From Candidatus Methanomethylophilaceae archaeon (lineage in GTDB: Archaea; Thermoplasmatota; Thermoplasmata; Methanomassiliicoccales; Methanomethylophilaceae): a stretch of 64,000 nucleotides of DNA. Where the stretch lies: contig JAEDGA010000001.1 in the NCBI GenBank assembly GCA_016297775.1, forward strand, positions 1-64,000, read 5' to 3'. Below, piece by piece: positions 41,545 through 50,403 of this stretch. Position numbers and translations under genes: made by a program. Positions within the stretch are counted from its first letter, which is position 1; the number at the start of each line of letters is the position of its first letter. The notes beneath the pieces were generated by a model. That model saw only the letters and a list, made by a program, of their open reading frames with translations. It did no database searches and had not been told where the DNA came from.

Positions 41545-42897
41545 TCACTCCAGTGAATCCAGGTCCAGATCGGTCATGCCCATCTGCTTCATCATCTGTT
41601 TGCGGAGCTTCCTGTTGCCGGTCATTCCCTTGAGTGCCTTCTTGCTCTGGTTGAACTGTTTGAGCAGTTCTCTGACATCCTGTACGCTGGTACCGGAACC
41701 CATCGCGATCCTCTGGACGCGAGACGATTTTATGATCTCGGGGTTCTCCTGTTCCTCGAGCGTCATGGAATCCATGATGTACTTGTATTTGGCGAGTCTC
41801 TTCTGGGATTCCTCGAAGTCGATCTTGTCCTCCATCTTGGACATTCCGGGGATCAGGGACATGATCTTCTTCAGCGGACCCATCTTGTTCATGGCCTGCA
41901 TCTGCTGGTACATGTCGCGGAGGGTGAATTTTCCGGAGAGGATCTTCTTTCCGGCCTCCTCCATCTGTACCTCCTGCCCCTCGTATCCTTCCTTGGCCAT
42001 TTCGACCAGGGAGGAGAGATCCCCCATTCCGAGGAGACGGGAGATGAACTTGTTGGCGTCGAAGGGTTCGAAATCGCGGATGTGCTCTCCCACTCCGATA
42101 CATACGATCCTTGCGTTGGTCTTGGAAATCGCACTGATCGCACCTCCTCCCTTTGCCGTACCGTCCATCTTTGTTAGTATGACACCTGTGACACCGACAG
42201 CGTTGTGGAACGCCTCCGCCTGGGGTCCGGCCTGCTGACCGACCTGCGAATCCAGTACGAGGAACCTCTCGTCGGGTTTCGCCACATTGGCGATGTCCTT
42301 GATCTCCTGGATGAGATCGTCCTCGAGGGCATGTCTTCCGGAGGTATCGATGATGACGATCTTCTTCTCCTTGAAGTGCTCCATTCCTCTTTTGACGATA
42401 CCGGGTGCGTCGCTCTCGCCGGGTTCTCCGTATACCTCGACACCGACCTTCTCTCCCAGCTGGCGCAGCTGGTCGTATGCGGCGGGCCTGTACACATCCG
42501 CGGCGATGAGTCCCACGTTGAATCCTCTCTTGTTGAAGAGATACGCCAATTTACCGGTGGATGTGGTCTTACCCTGACCGTATAGTCCCACCATCATGAT
42601 GGTCTGGGGCCTCATCTTGAGACCTTCGCCGTTGTCGAGAAGACTCACCAGTTCGTCGTAGATGATCCTCACGACATGGTCCTTCGGGCTCTTTCCCGCA
42701 GGTGGTTTCTCTCCGAGTGCACGCTCCTCGATCTTCTTGGTGAGTGCGAGCACCAGCTGAACATTGACATCTGCCTGCAGGAGGGCGCGCTGAAGGTCCT
42801 TGACGACATCCTTGATCAGCTGTTCGTCGATGGACGTTGCACCGGTGATACGGTCGAGAGCACTCCTGAGTGATTTTCCCAATCCTTCCAAGACCAT
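41545..42897 (-). CDS. srp54: Signal recognition particle protein SRP54
   Basis: A 450-residue SRP GTPase: N domain (1-95), G domain with GLYGQGKTTSTGKLA (G1, about 104), DTSGRH (G3), TKMDGTAKGGGA (G4) and a methionine-rich M domain (about 300-440; MYQQMQAMNKMGPLKKIMSLIPGM) that binds 7S RNA and signal peptides. It leads a seven-gene unit extending to etfA. Its RNA partner is at 4235-4550. Confidence 0.97.
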   Translation of the reverse strand: MVLEGLGKSLRSALDRITGATSIDEQLIKDVVKDLQRALLQADVNVQLVLALTKKIEERALGEKPPAGKSPKDHVVRIIYDELVSLLDNGEGLKMRPQTIMMVGLYGQGKTTSTGKLAYLFNKRGFNVGLIAADVYRPAAYDQLRQLGEKVGVEVYGEPGESDAPGIVKRGMEHFKEKKIVIIDTSGRHALEDDLIQEIKDIANVAKPDERFLVLDSQVGQQAGPQAEAFHNAVGVTGVILTKMDGTAKGGGAISAISKTNARIVCIGVGEHIRDFEPFDANKFISRLLGMGDLSSLVEMAKEGYEGQEVQMEEAGKKILSGKFTLRDMYQQMQAMNKMGPLKKIMSLIPGMSKMEDKIDFEESQKRLAKYKYIMDSMTLEEQENPEIIKSSRVQRIAMGSGTSVQDVRELLKQFNQSKKALKGMTGNRKLRKQMMKQMGMTDLDLDSLE

Positions 42898-42991
42898 GTA
42901 CTATCGGCCCTCCAACTGTTCCCTTTAATAAAAAGGTACGTGCGCACTGCGCGCGTGTTATATGCCCATATGCGGATACGCGGATGTTACC

Positions 42992-45841
42992 ATGGGACGT
43001 TCCGTAATCATGTTCGCGTTTCTGATCCTTGCCGTCATGGCCGGATTCGCGGTATCGGATGACTGCATCGCCGAATCGTTCTCGTACGATCCCGTCACTG
43101 ACGTTCTGACCGTGGATTCGGATGTTCCGGACAGGACATCCGGTTTCGGATGGGACACATATCTGGACGTATGCAGGGAGATCGTAGTATCGGAGGGTGT
43201 GAGGAGCATAGGTAAGGAAGGTTTCCTAGGATGTTCTGGTACTGTATCCATATCCTTGCCGTCGACGTTGACGCATATCGGTGCCGGCGCCTTCTCCGGA
43301 TGTACGTCCCTGGTGGAATTGCTCGTGTGCGCGGATGGTCTCTCCGCCGACGAGGGTGCGTTCCGTCAGGCCGGTACGTCCGGACCTGGTGTGAAACTGT
43401 CTTACAGTGACGATGTCCGTACCGTAGGCCGTCTGTTCTATGGAGGGGAGAGGATAGCATCCGTGGACCTGGGTCATGCGGAAAGTATCTCGGAACGCGC
43501 CCTGTACGGAGTTGGCGCGGTATCCCTGAGGATCCCGGATACGGTGAAGTACATCGGGGATCTGGCATTCTTCGGATGTACCGGGATGGATGTGCTGGAA
43601 CTACCCAGGGGGCTTACACACATCGGAAGGGATGCGTTCTACGGATGTTCCGGATTGACCGAAATATCGTTCTCATGCGAAAGGTGCGACGACCTGGATC
43701 CGAAAGGTTCATTCGGTCATACCGGGAACCCAGCAGTGAAATTCTCGGACGGATGCAAGTATGTCCCGTCCAACATCGTGGCCGGTATGCACCCCTCATC
43801 GGTGACGTTCTCCGACACCGTGGAATCTGTAGGCGACGACGCGTTCAGGGATTATTCCGGTCCAATGCTCGATATTCCCGATGGTCTGGTACATATCGGA
43901 GACCGTGCGTTCATGGGATGCAGTTCCCTATCATCGGTCGTGCTGTCCGGAACGCTGGTACATCTAGGTGCCGATGCGTTCTCGAACTGTAGGTCCTTGA
44001 AGGATGTGACATTTTCATCTCCGATCGCCGATCTTGAATCATCGGATGCACCCTTCAGGGGGATTTGTGCCGACGGGATGTCCGTCACTGTGAATGGAAT
44101 ACCACGTATACCGTCCAATCTGTTCCTGGGCTGCATATCGCTTTCATCGATCTCGTTCTCCGATGGGGTCGCATCGATCGGTGACGGGGCATTCGCGTTC
44201 TGCGAATCCTTACAGAATGTGTATCTGGGTCATGTATCTGAGATAGGCGACGATGCGTTCCTGAGCTGCAAGGCACTGACAGGAGTATTCTTCGGTCCCG
44301 GGCGTACGGTGATGGGCGACGACAGTTTCCGCGGGACATCCCTGTCATCCGTGATGTTCGGCGATTGTACGATAGGTGACAGAGCTTTCAAGGATGTACC
44401 TTTGGACTCGGTACGCTTCGACGGGGACGTCGGTATCGGACACGGGGCATTCTCCGGCATGCCCGATGGTTTCCTGATGGAGTTCTGCGATGATACGATA
44501 TCTTTGGATCCGGCCGACTTCGCTGATGGTGGGCCGATGACCATACGTTTCCTGTGCGATGTTGTCCCGTCAGGGATTCTGAAAGGATTCAAGGGGGTAT
44601 TCGAGGCTGACATCCTCTCATCGAAGATAGGTGATTTGGCATTCGAAGATTGTGTCGGACTATGTTCCGTGAATTTGAACGATGTCGCATACATAGGCGC
44701 AGGTGCCTTCAAAGGATGTACATCCGTTACCGTGTTGGATGTTCCGGAATCCGTTGAACAAATCGGTGATGGATCGTTCTCCCGTATGACCGGATTGACA
44801 TCCTTGTCGATATCCGATATACCTGTGCAGACCTGGTCCAAGGTCGCACCGTTCGCGGGGAGCGGTGCGGAGGGTATGATCGCGAGCATACGCGGAGACA
44901 TCCCTCCATGGACCTTCAGCGGATCACGTGTGTCATCGGTGATATTGTCGGATGTCGCGGTGATAGGGCAACACGCGTTCTCGAATTCGCTGCTTTCGGA
45001 TTTAGAATCATTGGAAGGGGTGAGGATCGTGGGTGCGGGGGCATTCTCGAACACGTCCCTCACATCGGTGAAGCTGATCGACGGGGTGGTCTACCATGAC
45101 AACGTGTATGCGGATTGCAGATATCTGGTACATGCCGATCTGACCTCCGCTTACACGATACCGGACGGCATGTTCTCAGGCTGCACGGCCTTGACGGATA
45201 TCAGAATGGGACACGGTCTGGAGACCATCGGTGATAATGCGTTCGAAGGTACCGCTTTGGTATCCGTACAGATCCCCTATTCACTTTCATCCATCGGCAG
45301 ATATGCCTTCCATGACTGTGCACAACTGGAACACGTATCGATACTGGGTCATACCATATCCATAGGCGACCGTGCGTTCTCCGGATGCCCGGTGACGATG
45401 GCGGAACTGCAGAGCGGGAACATCCTGGGTAACGGTGTGTTCGATGTCTCCGCGAACGGTATGTTCCTGATACCGGACGGGGATCCCGGGGATCTCCCGT
45501 ACGGTTCGTCGGTGTTCTCCGGGGAGATGTCAGCCTTGTCATCGGTCACATACGATCTGTCGGATCTGGGTCTAGGCAGGATAATGCTGTTTCCCGGCAC
45601 AGTTCCCTATCCGGATCTGATCTCGGGTATGCCTATGATGTGGAAGGATGCGGATGGGGATCCCGCCGATCCTTCGCATGCCCATGCCGGTACGGTCCTG
45701 TTCGCCGTATCGTCCATGACCTCCGTATCGGGTGGTACCGATACAGGATACGACATACCGTTCGAGATGATGGCCTGCATTTTTGCCCTGGCATCCGCTC
45801 TCTGCATGGTATTGGCCAATTTCGGAAAGCGTTCGGTTTAA
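42992..45841 (+). CDS. Large LRR_5/BspA-like surface protein
   Basis: A 949-residue secreted or surface protein. A hydrophobic signal segment (VIMFAFLILAVMAGFAV) starts at about 5. It is followed by roughly 25-30 leucine-rich units of the BspA/LRR_5 kind (pattern IG-D-AF-x-C-x-SL) filling most of the chain, and a C-terminal membrane helix (MMACIFALASALCMVLANFG) with a short basic tail, so the protein is anchored outside the cell. Such proteins are adhesins in gut and oral microbes. The start at 42992 is chosen because TATA-like GTTATATG lies about 30 nt upstream. Monocistronic, opposite srp54. Confidence 0.85.
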   Translation: MGRSVIMFAFLILAVMAGFAVSDDCIAESFSYDPVTDVLTVDSDVPDRTSGFGWDTYLDVCREIVVSEGVRSIGKEGFLGCSGTVSISLPSTLTHIGAGAFSGCTSLVELLVCADGLSADEGAFRQAGTSGPGVKLSYSDDVRTVGRLFYGGERIASVDLGHAESISERALYGVGAVSLRIPDTVKYIGDLAFFGCTGMDVLELPRGLTHIGRDAFYGCSGLTEISFSCERCDDLDPKGSFGHTGNPAVKFSDGCKYVPSNIVAGMHPSSVTFSDTVESVGDDAFRDYSGPMLDIPDGLVHIGDRAFMGCSSLSSVVLSGTLVHLGADAFSNCRSLKDVTFSSPIADLESSDAPFRGICADGMSVTVNGIPRIPSNLFLGCISLSSISFSDGVASIGDGAFAFCESLQNVYLGHVSEIGDDAFLSCKALTGVFFGPGRTVMGDDSFRGTSLSSVMFGDCTIGDRAFKDVPLDSVRFDGDVGIGHGAFSGMPDGFLMEFCDDTISLDPADFADGGPMTIRFLCDVVPSGILKGFKGVFEADILSSKIGDLAFEDCVGLCSVNLNDVAYIGAGAFKGCTSVTVLDVPESVEQIGDGSFSRMTGLTSLSISDIPVQTWSKVAPFAGSGAEGMIASIRGDIPPWTFSGSRVSSVILSDVAVIGQHAFSNSLLSDLESLEGVRIVGAGAFSNTSLTSVKLIDGVVYHDNVYADCRYLVHADLTSAYTIPDGMFSGCTALTDIRMGHGLETIGDNAFEGTALVSVQIPYSLSSIGRYAFHDCAQLEHVSILGHTISIGDRAFSGCPVTMAELQSGNILGNGVFDVSANGMFLIPDGDPGDLPYGSSVFSGEMSALSSVTYDLSDLGLGRIMLFPGTVPYPDLISGMPMMWKDADGDPADPSHAHAGTVLFAVSSMTSVSGGTDTGYDIPFEMMACIFALASALCMVLANFGKRSV

Positions 45842-45866
45842 TAGATATGATATGTATCATCCGGAC

Positions 45867-46436
45867 ATGAAAGCGTTCGCGATATGCGGAAGTCCGAATC
45901 TCGTAGGCAACACATCCAAGTCACTCATCCACCTCCTGGATTATCTGGAGAAAGAGGGCTTCGAGACGGAATATGTGCACATCTACGAGGATCACATGAT
46001 CCCATGTAACTGTTGCAACACCTGCGAGATCAGGGGTGACGGCAGATGTGTCAACGAGGATGACCGCATGAACGACTACCTTGACAAGATGAGGGCCGCT
46101 GATGTCATCATCCTCTGTTCCCCGTCATATTTCGGTACATGCACAGCACAGCTGAAGATGTTCCTGGAACGTGCGGGATACTGTCTCGCCACCGGAGGTT
46201 ACGGTCTCCGTGGAAAGCTGGGTGTGGCATTCGCCACTCAGGAGAGGGATGGGGGCATCACCGTCTTCAACGAGCTCGTCACATGGATGCTCAGGATGGG
46301 TCTGACCGTGATAGGTACCGATCCCCTGCCCATCATCAATGGTGACGGACCGAACGATTGGGAGGAGGACGACAAAGGCATCCGTGCTCTCGACCGTCTC
46401 TCCGAAAGGATCGTCGAGTTCATCCTGGACGAATGA
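45867..46436 (+). CDS. Flavodoxin-fold NADPH-dependent FMN reductase family protein
   Basis: A 189-residue FMN protein with the phosphate loop GSPNLVGNTSKSLIHLL and SPSYFGTCTAQLKMFLERAG. A CNCCNTCEIRGDGRC segment near 50-64 resembles the compact cysteine motif of iron-sulfur flavoproteins, though with unusual spacing. ATG 45867 is favoured because TTTAATAG is about 27 nt upstream. It abuts the convergent YbjN-like gene with no gap. Confidence 0.85.
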   Translation: MKAFAICGSPNLVGNTSKSLIHLLDYLEKEGFETEYVHIYEDHMIPCNCCNTCEIRGDGRCVNEDDRMNDYLDKMRAADVIILCSPSYFGTCTAQLKMFLERAGYCLATGGYGLRGKLGVAFATQERDGGITVFNELVTWMLRMGLTVIGTDPLPIINGDGPNDWEEDDKGIRALDRLSERIVEFILDE

Positions 46437-46913
46437 TCAGGATGTCCCCAGGGATTCGGACCAATCGATCTCGATCCCTGTGGATTCCGTGATCCTCTTG
46501 AGTGCGTATTCGGAGCCTTCCCACCATGAATCCATGATGGCATCGATATCGTTGTCCGTCATGGTCGCGTTGAAGCACATGGTGAGCATGAGGATGTTCA
46601 TGTTGTGCTCCACGTGGGCGGTGACCTGGATCTTGGTGCCTGTTAGATCGTTAACGGCCCTCAGGAGCGAGATCTCGTCAGATGTTTTGGATATGGAAAG
46701 GAGTGTGGTCAACCATACGGTATCCCGTTCGCCGTTCACTATCACGCTGTAGTTGTTACCATCCTTAGTTTCCGTGACGAACGTCAACGCACCGGACGAA
46801 TTGTATTCCGTATCCACATCGTTCTTCTTAAGGTACTTCTCGAACTTCTTCAGATACTTCTTGACGTCCTTGTTCATATCGTTCGGGTTCTTCGGTCTCC
46901 TTTTGAACATCAT
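46437..46913 (-). CDS. YbjN-like domain protein, unknown function
   Basis: A 158-residue soluble protein. The N-terminus is lysine-rich, and the body (about 25-150) follows the YbjN/T3SS-chaperone-like alternating beta-alpha pattern (ALTFVTETKDGNNYSVIVNGE, then ISLLRAVNDLTGTKIQVTAHVE, MNILMLTMCFNATM). No catalytic residues are evident. Convergent and contiguous with the FMN protein gene. Confidence 0.6.
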   Translation of the reverse strand: MMFKRRPKNPNDMNKDVKKYLKKFEKYLKKNDVDTEYNSSGALTFVTETKDGNNYSVIVNGERDTVWLTTLLSISKTSDEISLLRAVNDLTGTKIQVTAHVEHNMNILMLTMCFNATMTDNDIDAIMDSWWEGSEYALKRITESTGIEIDWSESLGTS

Positions 46914-47031
46914 CCCACATCCTTGCGATACAATCTACTTGCTTGGCTATAAGGCTCCCCATTCCCAATCATGTTACGTTCGAATCTGTGAAACGCACAG
47001 GCACAAATAGAACGAAGAGGATGTGGATGGC

Positions 47032-48444
47032 ATGGCAGAAGAACAGAGCAAGGGCCAGAAGCTCGCAGAGGAGCTTCTCAGAAAGCCCAAGAATCTTGGG
47101 GAGTTCGATCCCGAACTTCTTGGAAAGGCATCCGAATTCTGCGAGGGATACAAGAGATTCCTCTGCAACAAGACCGAGCGCGAGGTAGTGGATTACTCCA
47201 TACCCATACTCAAAGAGCACGGATACACCGAGTTCGAGATGGGAAGGAAGTACGGTCCCGGAGATAAGTTCTACTACAACAACCGCGGAAAGGCACTGAT
47301 CATGGTCACCGTCGGAAAGAGGCCGGTGGCCGACGGACTCAGGTTCGGCGTATCGCACATCGACAGTCCCAGACTCGATTTCAAGCCCAACCCGCTCTTC
47401 GAGGACACCGAGATGGCATACTTCAAGACCCACTACTACGGTGGTATCAAGAAGTACCAGTGGACCACCATCCCCCTCTCGCTCCACGGAGTCGTCAAGA
47501 AGTGTGACGGCACATCCGTGAAGGTATGCATCGGAGAGGACGAGGGAGATCCTCTGTTCTGCATCACCGATCTTCTCCCCCACCTCGCAAGGGCACAGAT
47601 GGAGAAACCCGCATCCAAGGTCGTCGAGGGAGAGCAGCTCAACATCCTCATAGGATGCTGGCCGTTCGCCGACGAGAAGGTCTCGGAGAAGGTGAAGCTC
47701 AACGTCATGGCGATGCTCAACGAGAAGTACGGAATCACCGAGTCCGACTTCCTCTCCGCCGAGCTTTGTGCCGTACCCGCATACAAGCCTCACGACTACG
47801 GATTGGACAGGTCCATGATCGGAGCATACGGACAGGATGACAGCGTATGTGCTTACGCATCCTTCATGGCTGAGCTCGACGCTAAGGATCCCGAATTCAC
47901 CACCATGACCGTGTTCGCGGACAAGGAGGAGACCGGTTCTGATGGTAACACCGGTATGGCATCCCTGTTCCTGAAGGATTTCATCGAGGATTTCGTATCC
48001 GCGTACGGACTCTGTGCCAGACATGTACTGATGAAGTCCATCTGTCTGTCCGCGGATGTGAACGCGGCAGTCGATCCCGCATTCGGGGAGGCATTCGAGA
48101 GGAACAACTGTTCATTCCTCAACCGCGGACCCGTTGTTTCCAAGTACACCGGAAGCGGAGGAAAATATTCCACCAACGACGCATCCGCGGAGACCATGGG
48201 ATTCCTCAGATCCATCCTCGAGGAGGCAAACGTTCCGTGGCAGGTGGGAGAGCTTGGAAAAGTGGACAATGGAGGCGGAGGCACCATCGCGGCCATGATC
48301 TCCGTTCACAACCTGGATACCGTGGATATCGGTGTCCCCGTCCTTTCGATGCACGCGCCTTTGGAGATAACATCTAAATCCGATGTATATCTCCTCTATA
48401 AGGCCGTTCTCGCTTTCTACATGAGCGGAAAGGCTAAGGAGTGA
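47032..48444 (+). CDS. M18 family aminopeptidase
   Basis: A 470-residue metallopeptidase that removes N-terminal (often acidic) residues. Metal and catalytic motifs visible are SHIDSPRLDFKP (about 107), DKEETGSDGNTGM (about 302; the EE pair) and SMHAPLE near the C-terminus (last His ligand). It is probably a dodecameric cytosolic enzyme acting after the proteasome. ATG 47032 is used; a GTG 9 nt upstream is the alternative. Confidence 0.93.
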   Translation: MAEEQSKGQKLAEELLRKPKNLGEFDPELLGKASEFCEGYKRFLCNKTEREVVDYSIPILKEHGYTEFEMGRKYGPGDKFYYNNRGKALIMVTVGKRPVADGLRFGVSHIDSPRLDFKPNPLFEDTEMAYFKTHYYGGIKKYQWTTIPLSLHGVVKKCDGTSVKVCIGEDEGDPLFCITDLLPHLARAQMEKPASKVVEGEQLNILIGCWPFADEKVSEKVKLNVMAMLNEKYGITESDFLSAELCAVPAYKPHDYGLDRSMIGAYGQDDSVCAYASFMAELDAKDPEFTTMTVFADKEETGSDGNTGMASLFLKDFIEDFVSAYGLCARHVLMKSICLSADVNAAVDPAFGEAFERNNCSFLNRGPVVSKYTGSGGKYSTNDASAETMGFLRSILEEANVPWQVGELGKVDNGGGGTIAAMISVHNLDTVDIGVPVLSMHAPLEITSKSDVYLLYKAVLAFYMSGKAKE

Positions 48445-48452
48445 TTCAAAAC

Positions 48453-48476
48453 CGGACGTCGCACATGCGGCGTCCG
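48453..48476 (+). terminator. Hairpin after aminopeptidase gene
   Basis: A 10-bp stem with one G-T pair and an ACAT loop begins 8 nt after the stop codon. It also lies just downstream of the small minus-strand gene. Confidence 0.5.
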
Positions 48477-48483
48477 ACCTTCC

Positions 48484-48648
48484 TCAATATACATCCGCTG
48501 CTTCTCTTGTGAATTCCACCCACTCATCGATCATCCATTTGGGTGTGCCAGGTACAAATGCGTTGAACGGATCCGTTACCGTGTCGATGTCCCTTTTGAA
48601 TCTCAGTAGCATCTGCATGTAGTGTTCCGGCGTGCTAGTCCCCTTCAT
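48484..48648 (-). CDS. Small 54-residue protein, unknown
   Basis: A 54-codon frame from ATG 48648 to TGA. The protein starts MKGTSTPEHYMQMLLRF and ends EFTREAADVY; it looks mainly helical, with three tryptophan/phenylalanine-rich turns, and has no membrane helix. Support for it being real: a TTATAAC TATA-like box 29-35 nt upstream, sound codon use and a hairpin just beyond the stop. I do not recognise the family. Confidence 0.55.
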   Translation of the reverse strand: MKGTSTPEHYMQMLLRFKRDIDTVTDPFNAFVPGTPKWMIDEWVEFTREAADVY

Positions 48649-48676
48649 GGATATTGATAGGGGATGATGATATTTA

Positions 48677-48703
48677 GTTATAATAACGTTATAAATGTTA
48701 TAA
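48677..48703 (-). promoter_or_regulatory. Three TTATAAC copies upstream of the small gene
   Basis: GTTATAA on the plus strand at 48677-48683, 48688-48694 and 48697-48703. The copy nearest the gene has TATA-box spacing to its start. The others could be extra promoters or operator repeats. Confidence 0.5.
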
Positions 48704-48713
48704 AAGTTATTTA

Positions 48714-48735
48714 AGATGAGGTGGGGACCTCATCT
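48714..48735 (-). terminator. Terminator overlapping the cysE stop codon
   Basis: AGATGAGGT/ACCTCATCT is a perfect 9-bp stem with a 4-nt loop that includes the cysE TGA; on the minus strand TTAAATAACTTTTATAAC follows. Confidence 0.65.
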
Positions 48736-49362
48736 GGAAAGCTCCTCGACCTTCTTTTTGAGTTCCGCGATCTCGCGTTTCATATCGCGAAGGTACTCTA
48801 TCATAGGGTCGGGAAGGTTGCTGTGCTCCAATTCGGTTTTTGTGGATACTCCCTTCATCTTGACTATCCTTCCGGGAACGCCTACAACGGTACAGTCGTC
48901 CGGGACTTCGTTGAGCACGACGGAACCGGCTCCGACACGGACGTTGTTACCGATGGTGATGTTTCCGAGGATGGATGCGTTCGCACCCACAACCACATGG
49001 TTGCCGAGGGTCGGGTGTCTCTTGCCCTTGCTGGTGGATACACCGCCGAGAGTGACTCCCTGATACAGTATCACATGATCTCCTATGACTGTGGTCTCTC
49101 CGATGACAACACCCGTTGCGTGGTCGATGAAGAAGTAGTCCCCGATGGTGGCACCGGGGTGTATGTCCGCACCGGTCTTGCTGTGCGCCTCATAGTTGAT
49201 CCTGAGCGCCTCCTCCTTCCTACCCTGGAGCCAGAGTTCGTGTGCCTCCCTGTACATCGATACCGCATGGAGCCCCATGTGGAACTCTATGGCTTCCTTT
49301 TCATTGTCGATGGCGGGATCGCACTCCATACAGGCCGCAAGGTCGTTAGGCAGAATCTTCAT
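48730..49362 (-). CDS. cysE: Serine O-acetyltransferase
   Basis: A 210-residue left-handed beta-helix acyltransferase. Hexapeptide repeats run from about 68 to 160 ([26 protein letters not shown] with the catalytic His region), and a C-terminal coiled coil follows. It makes O-acetylserine for CysK, encoded just upstream. The start is taken at ATG 49362 with GTGGT upstream; a TTG at 49380 overlapping cysK is possible. Confidence 0.93.
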   Translation of the reverse strand: MKILPNDLAACMECDPAIDNEKEAIEFHMGLHAVSMYREAHELWLQGRKEEALRINYEAHSKTGADIHPGATIGDYFFIDHATGVVIGETTVIGDHVILYQGVTLGGVSTSKGKRHPTLGNHVVVGANASILGNITIGNNVRVGAGSVVLNEVPDDCTVVGVPGRIVKMKGVSTKTELEHSNLPDPMIEYLRDMKREIAELKKKVEELSR

Positions 49363-49372
49363 GATAACCACG

Positions 49373-50281
49373 TCAATCAAAGATACCGGTACTTAAATAT
49401 CTGTCCCCACGGTCGGGAAGTACGGCCACGATCTTGGAACCTCTGTTCTCCTCTGCCATCCTCACAGCGGCCGCAACGGCGGCACCGGAGGAGATCCCCG
49501 CGAATATACCCTCTTCCCTGACGAGCCTCCTGGTATAGTCTATGGCATCATCATCGGTGACGGTGAGTACCCTGTCGACATATTCCAGATTGAGGTTGTC
49601 CGGTACGAAGTTGGCACCGATTCCCTGGATCTTGTGAGGTGCGGCACGCCCCTCGGTGATCATGGGGCTGGAAGCAGGTTCCACACCGATGACCTTTGCT
49701 TTTGAGGAGTATTTCCTGAATCCCATCCCCAATCCGGTGGCGGTACCTGCGGAACCGATCCCGGAGATGACAAAATCCACGTCTGGTACTTGTTCCAGGA
49801 TCTCCTTCGAGGTCATTATCTCGTGGGATCTCACGTTGGCGGGATTGCTGAACTGCGACGGAACGAAACCGTTGTACTCCTTCCTGAGCTCATCGGCCTT
49901 GGCAAGGGCACCGGCCATCCCTTCTTTTCCGGGGGTGAGGACGACCTCGGCACCGAACGCCCTCATGAGACTGATACGCTCCTGGCTCATCGTGTCGGGC
50001 ATGACTATCATGCATCTGTATCCGAGGTATGCGCCTATCATGGACAGACCCACACCGGTATTCCCGGATGTGGGTTCGATGATCACATCTCCTTTCTTCA
50101 GGATGCCCTTGTCCTCCGCATCCCTGATCATGAAGAGTGCGGCACGATCCTTGATGGATCCTCCGGGGTTGAGGCCCTCGACCTTGGCGAATATCTGGGA
50201 CCCGGTATCGCCTTCGAATTTCCTCAGACGGATCATCGGGGTGTGTCCGATGGCCTCCAGGACGTTATCGTAAATGTTCAT
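49373..50281 (-). CDS. cysK: Cysteine synthase (O-acetylserine sulfhydrylase)
   Basis: A 302-residue PLP enzyme. The PLP lysine is in GSIKDRAAL (about 42-45), the substrate loop is [10 protein letters not shown] (about 70), and the phosphate cradle is [12 protein letters not shown] (about 176). It makes cysteine from O-acetylserine and sulfide. First gene of the cysK-cysE operon, diverging from tyrA across a 122-bp gap. Confidence 0.96.
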   Translation of the reverse strand: MNIYDNVLEAIGHTPMIRLRKFEGDTGSQIFAKVEGLNPGGSIKDRAALFMIRDAEDKGILKKGDVIIEPTSGNTGVGLSMIGAYLGYRCMIVMPDTMSQERISLMRAFGAEVVLTPGKEGMAGALAKADELRKEYNGFVPSQFSNPANVRSHEIMTSKEILEQVPDVDFVISGIGSAGTATGLGMGFRKYSSKAKVIGVEPASSPMITEGRAAPHKIQGIGANFVPDNLNLEYVDRVLTVTDDDAIDYTRRLVREEGIFAGISSGAAVAAAVRMAEENRGSKIVAVLPDRGDRYLSTGIFD

Positions 50282-50349
50282 GAACGGTTCATATCGTCGG
50301 GACCGATATAGGTATTGCTATCTAGTGGGACACGTCCCATCGGTAAACG

Positions 50350-50383
50350 ATATATAATTGACCGTGCTAATGTTTAACACGGT
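50350..50383 (+). promoter_or_regulatory. tyrA promoter with 23-bp dyad
   Basis: TATATAATT (50350-50359) is followed at once by a dyad at 50361-50383: ACCGTG and CACGGT arms with inner TAA/TTA. Its core GTGCTAATGTTTAACAC (50364-50380) resembles the dyad upstream of paaK1. The position suits a repressor. Confidence 0.5.
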
Positions 50384-50403
50384 ATTGACAGGGGAAGTAA
50401 TAG

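Noticed and set aside
42962..42991. Earlier ATG for the leucine-rich-repeat protein
   Set aside because: It lies directly at the TATA-like box, and the signal helix starts well from 42992.
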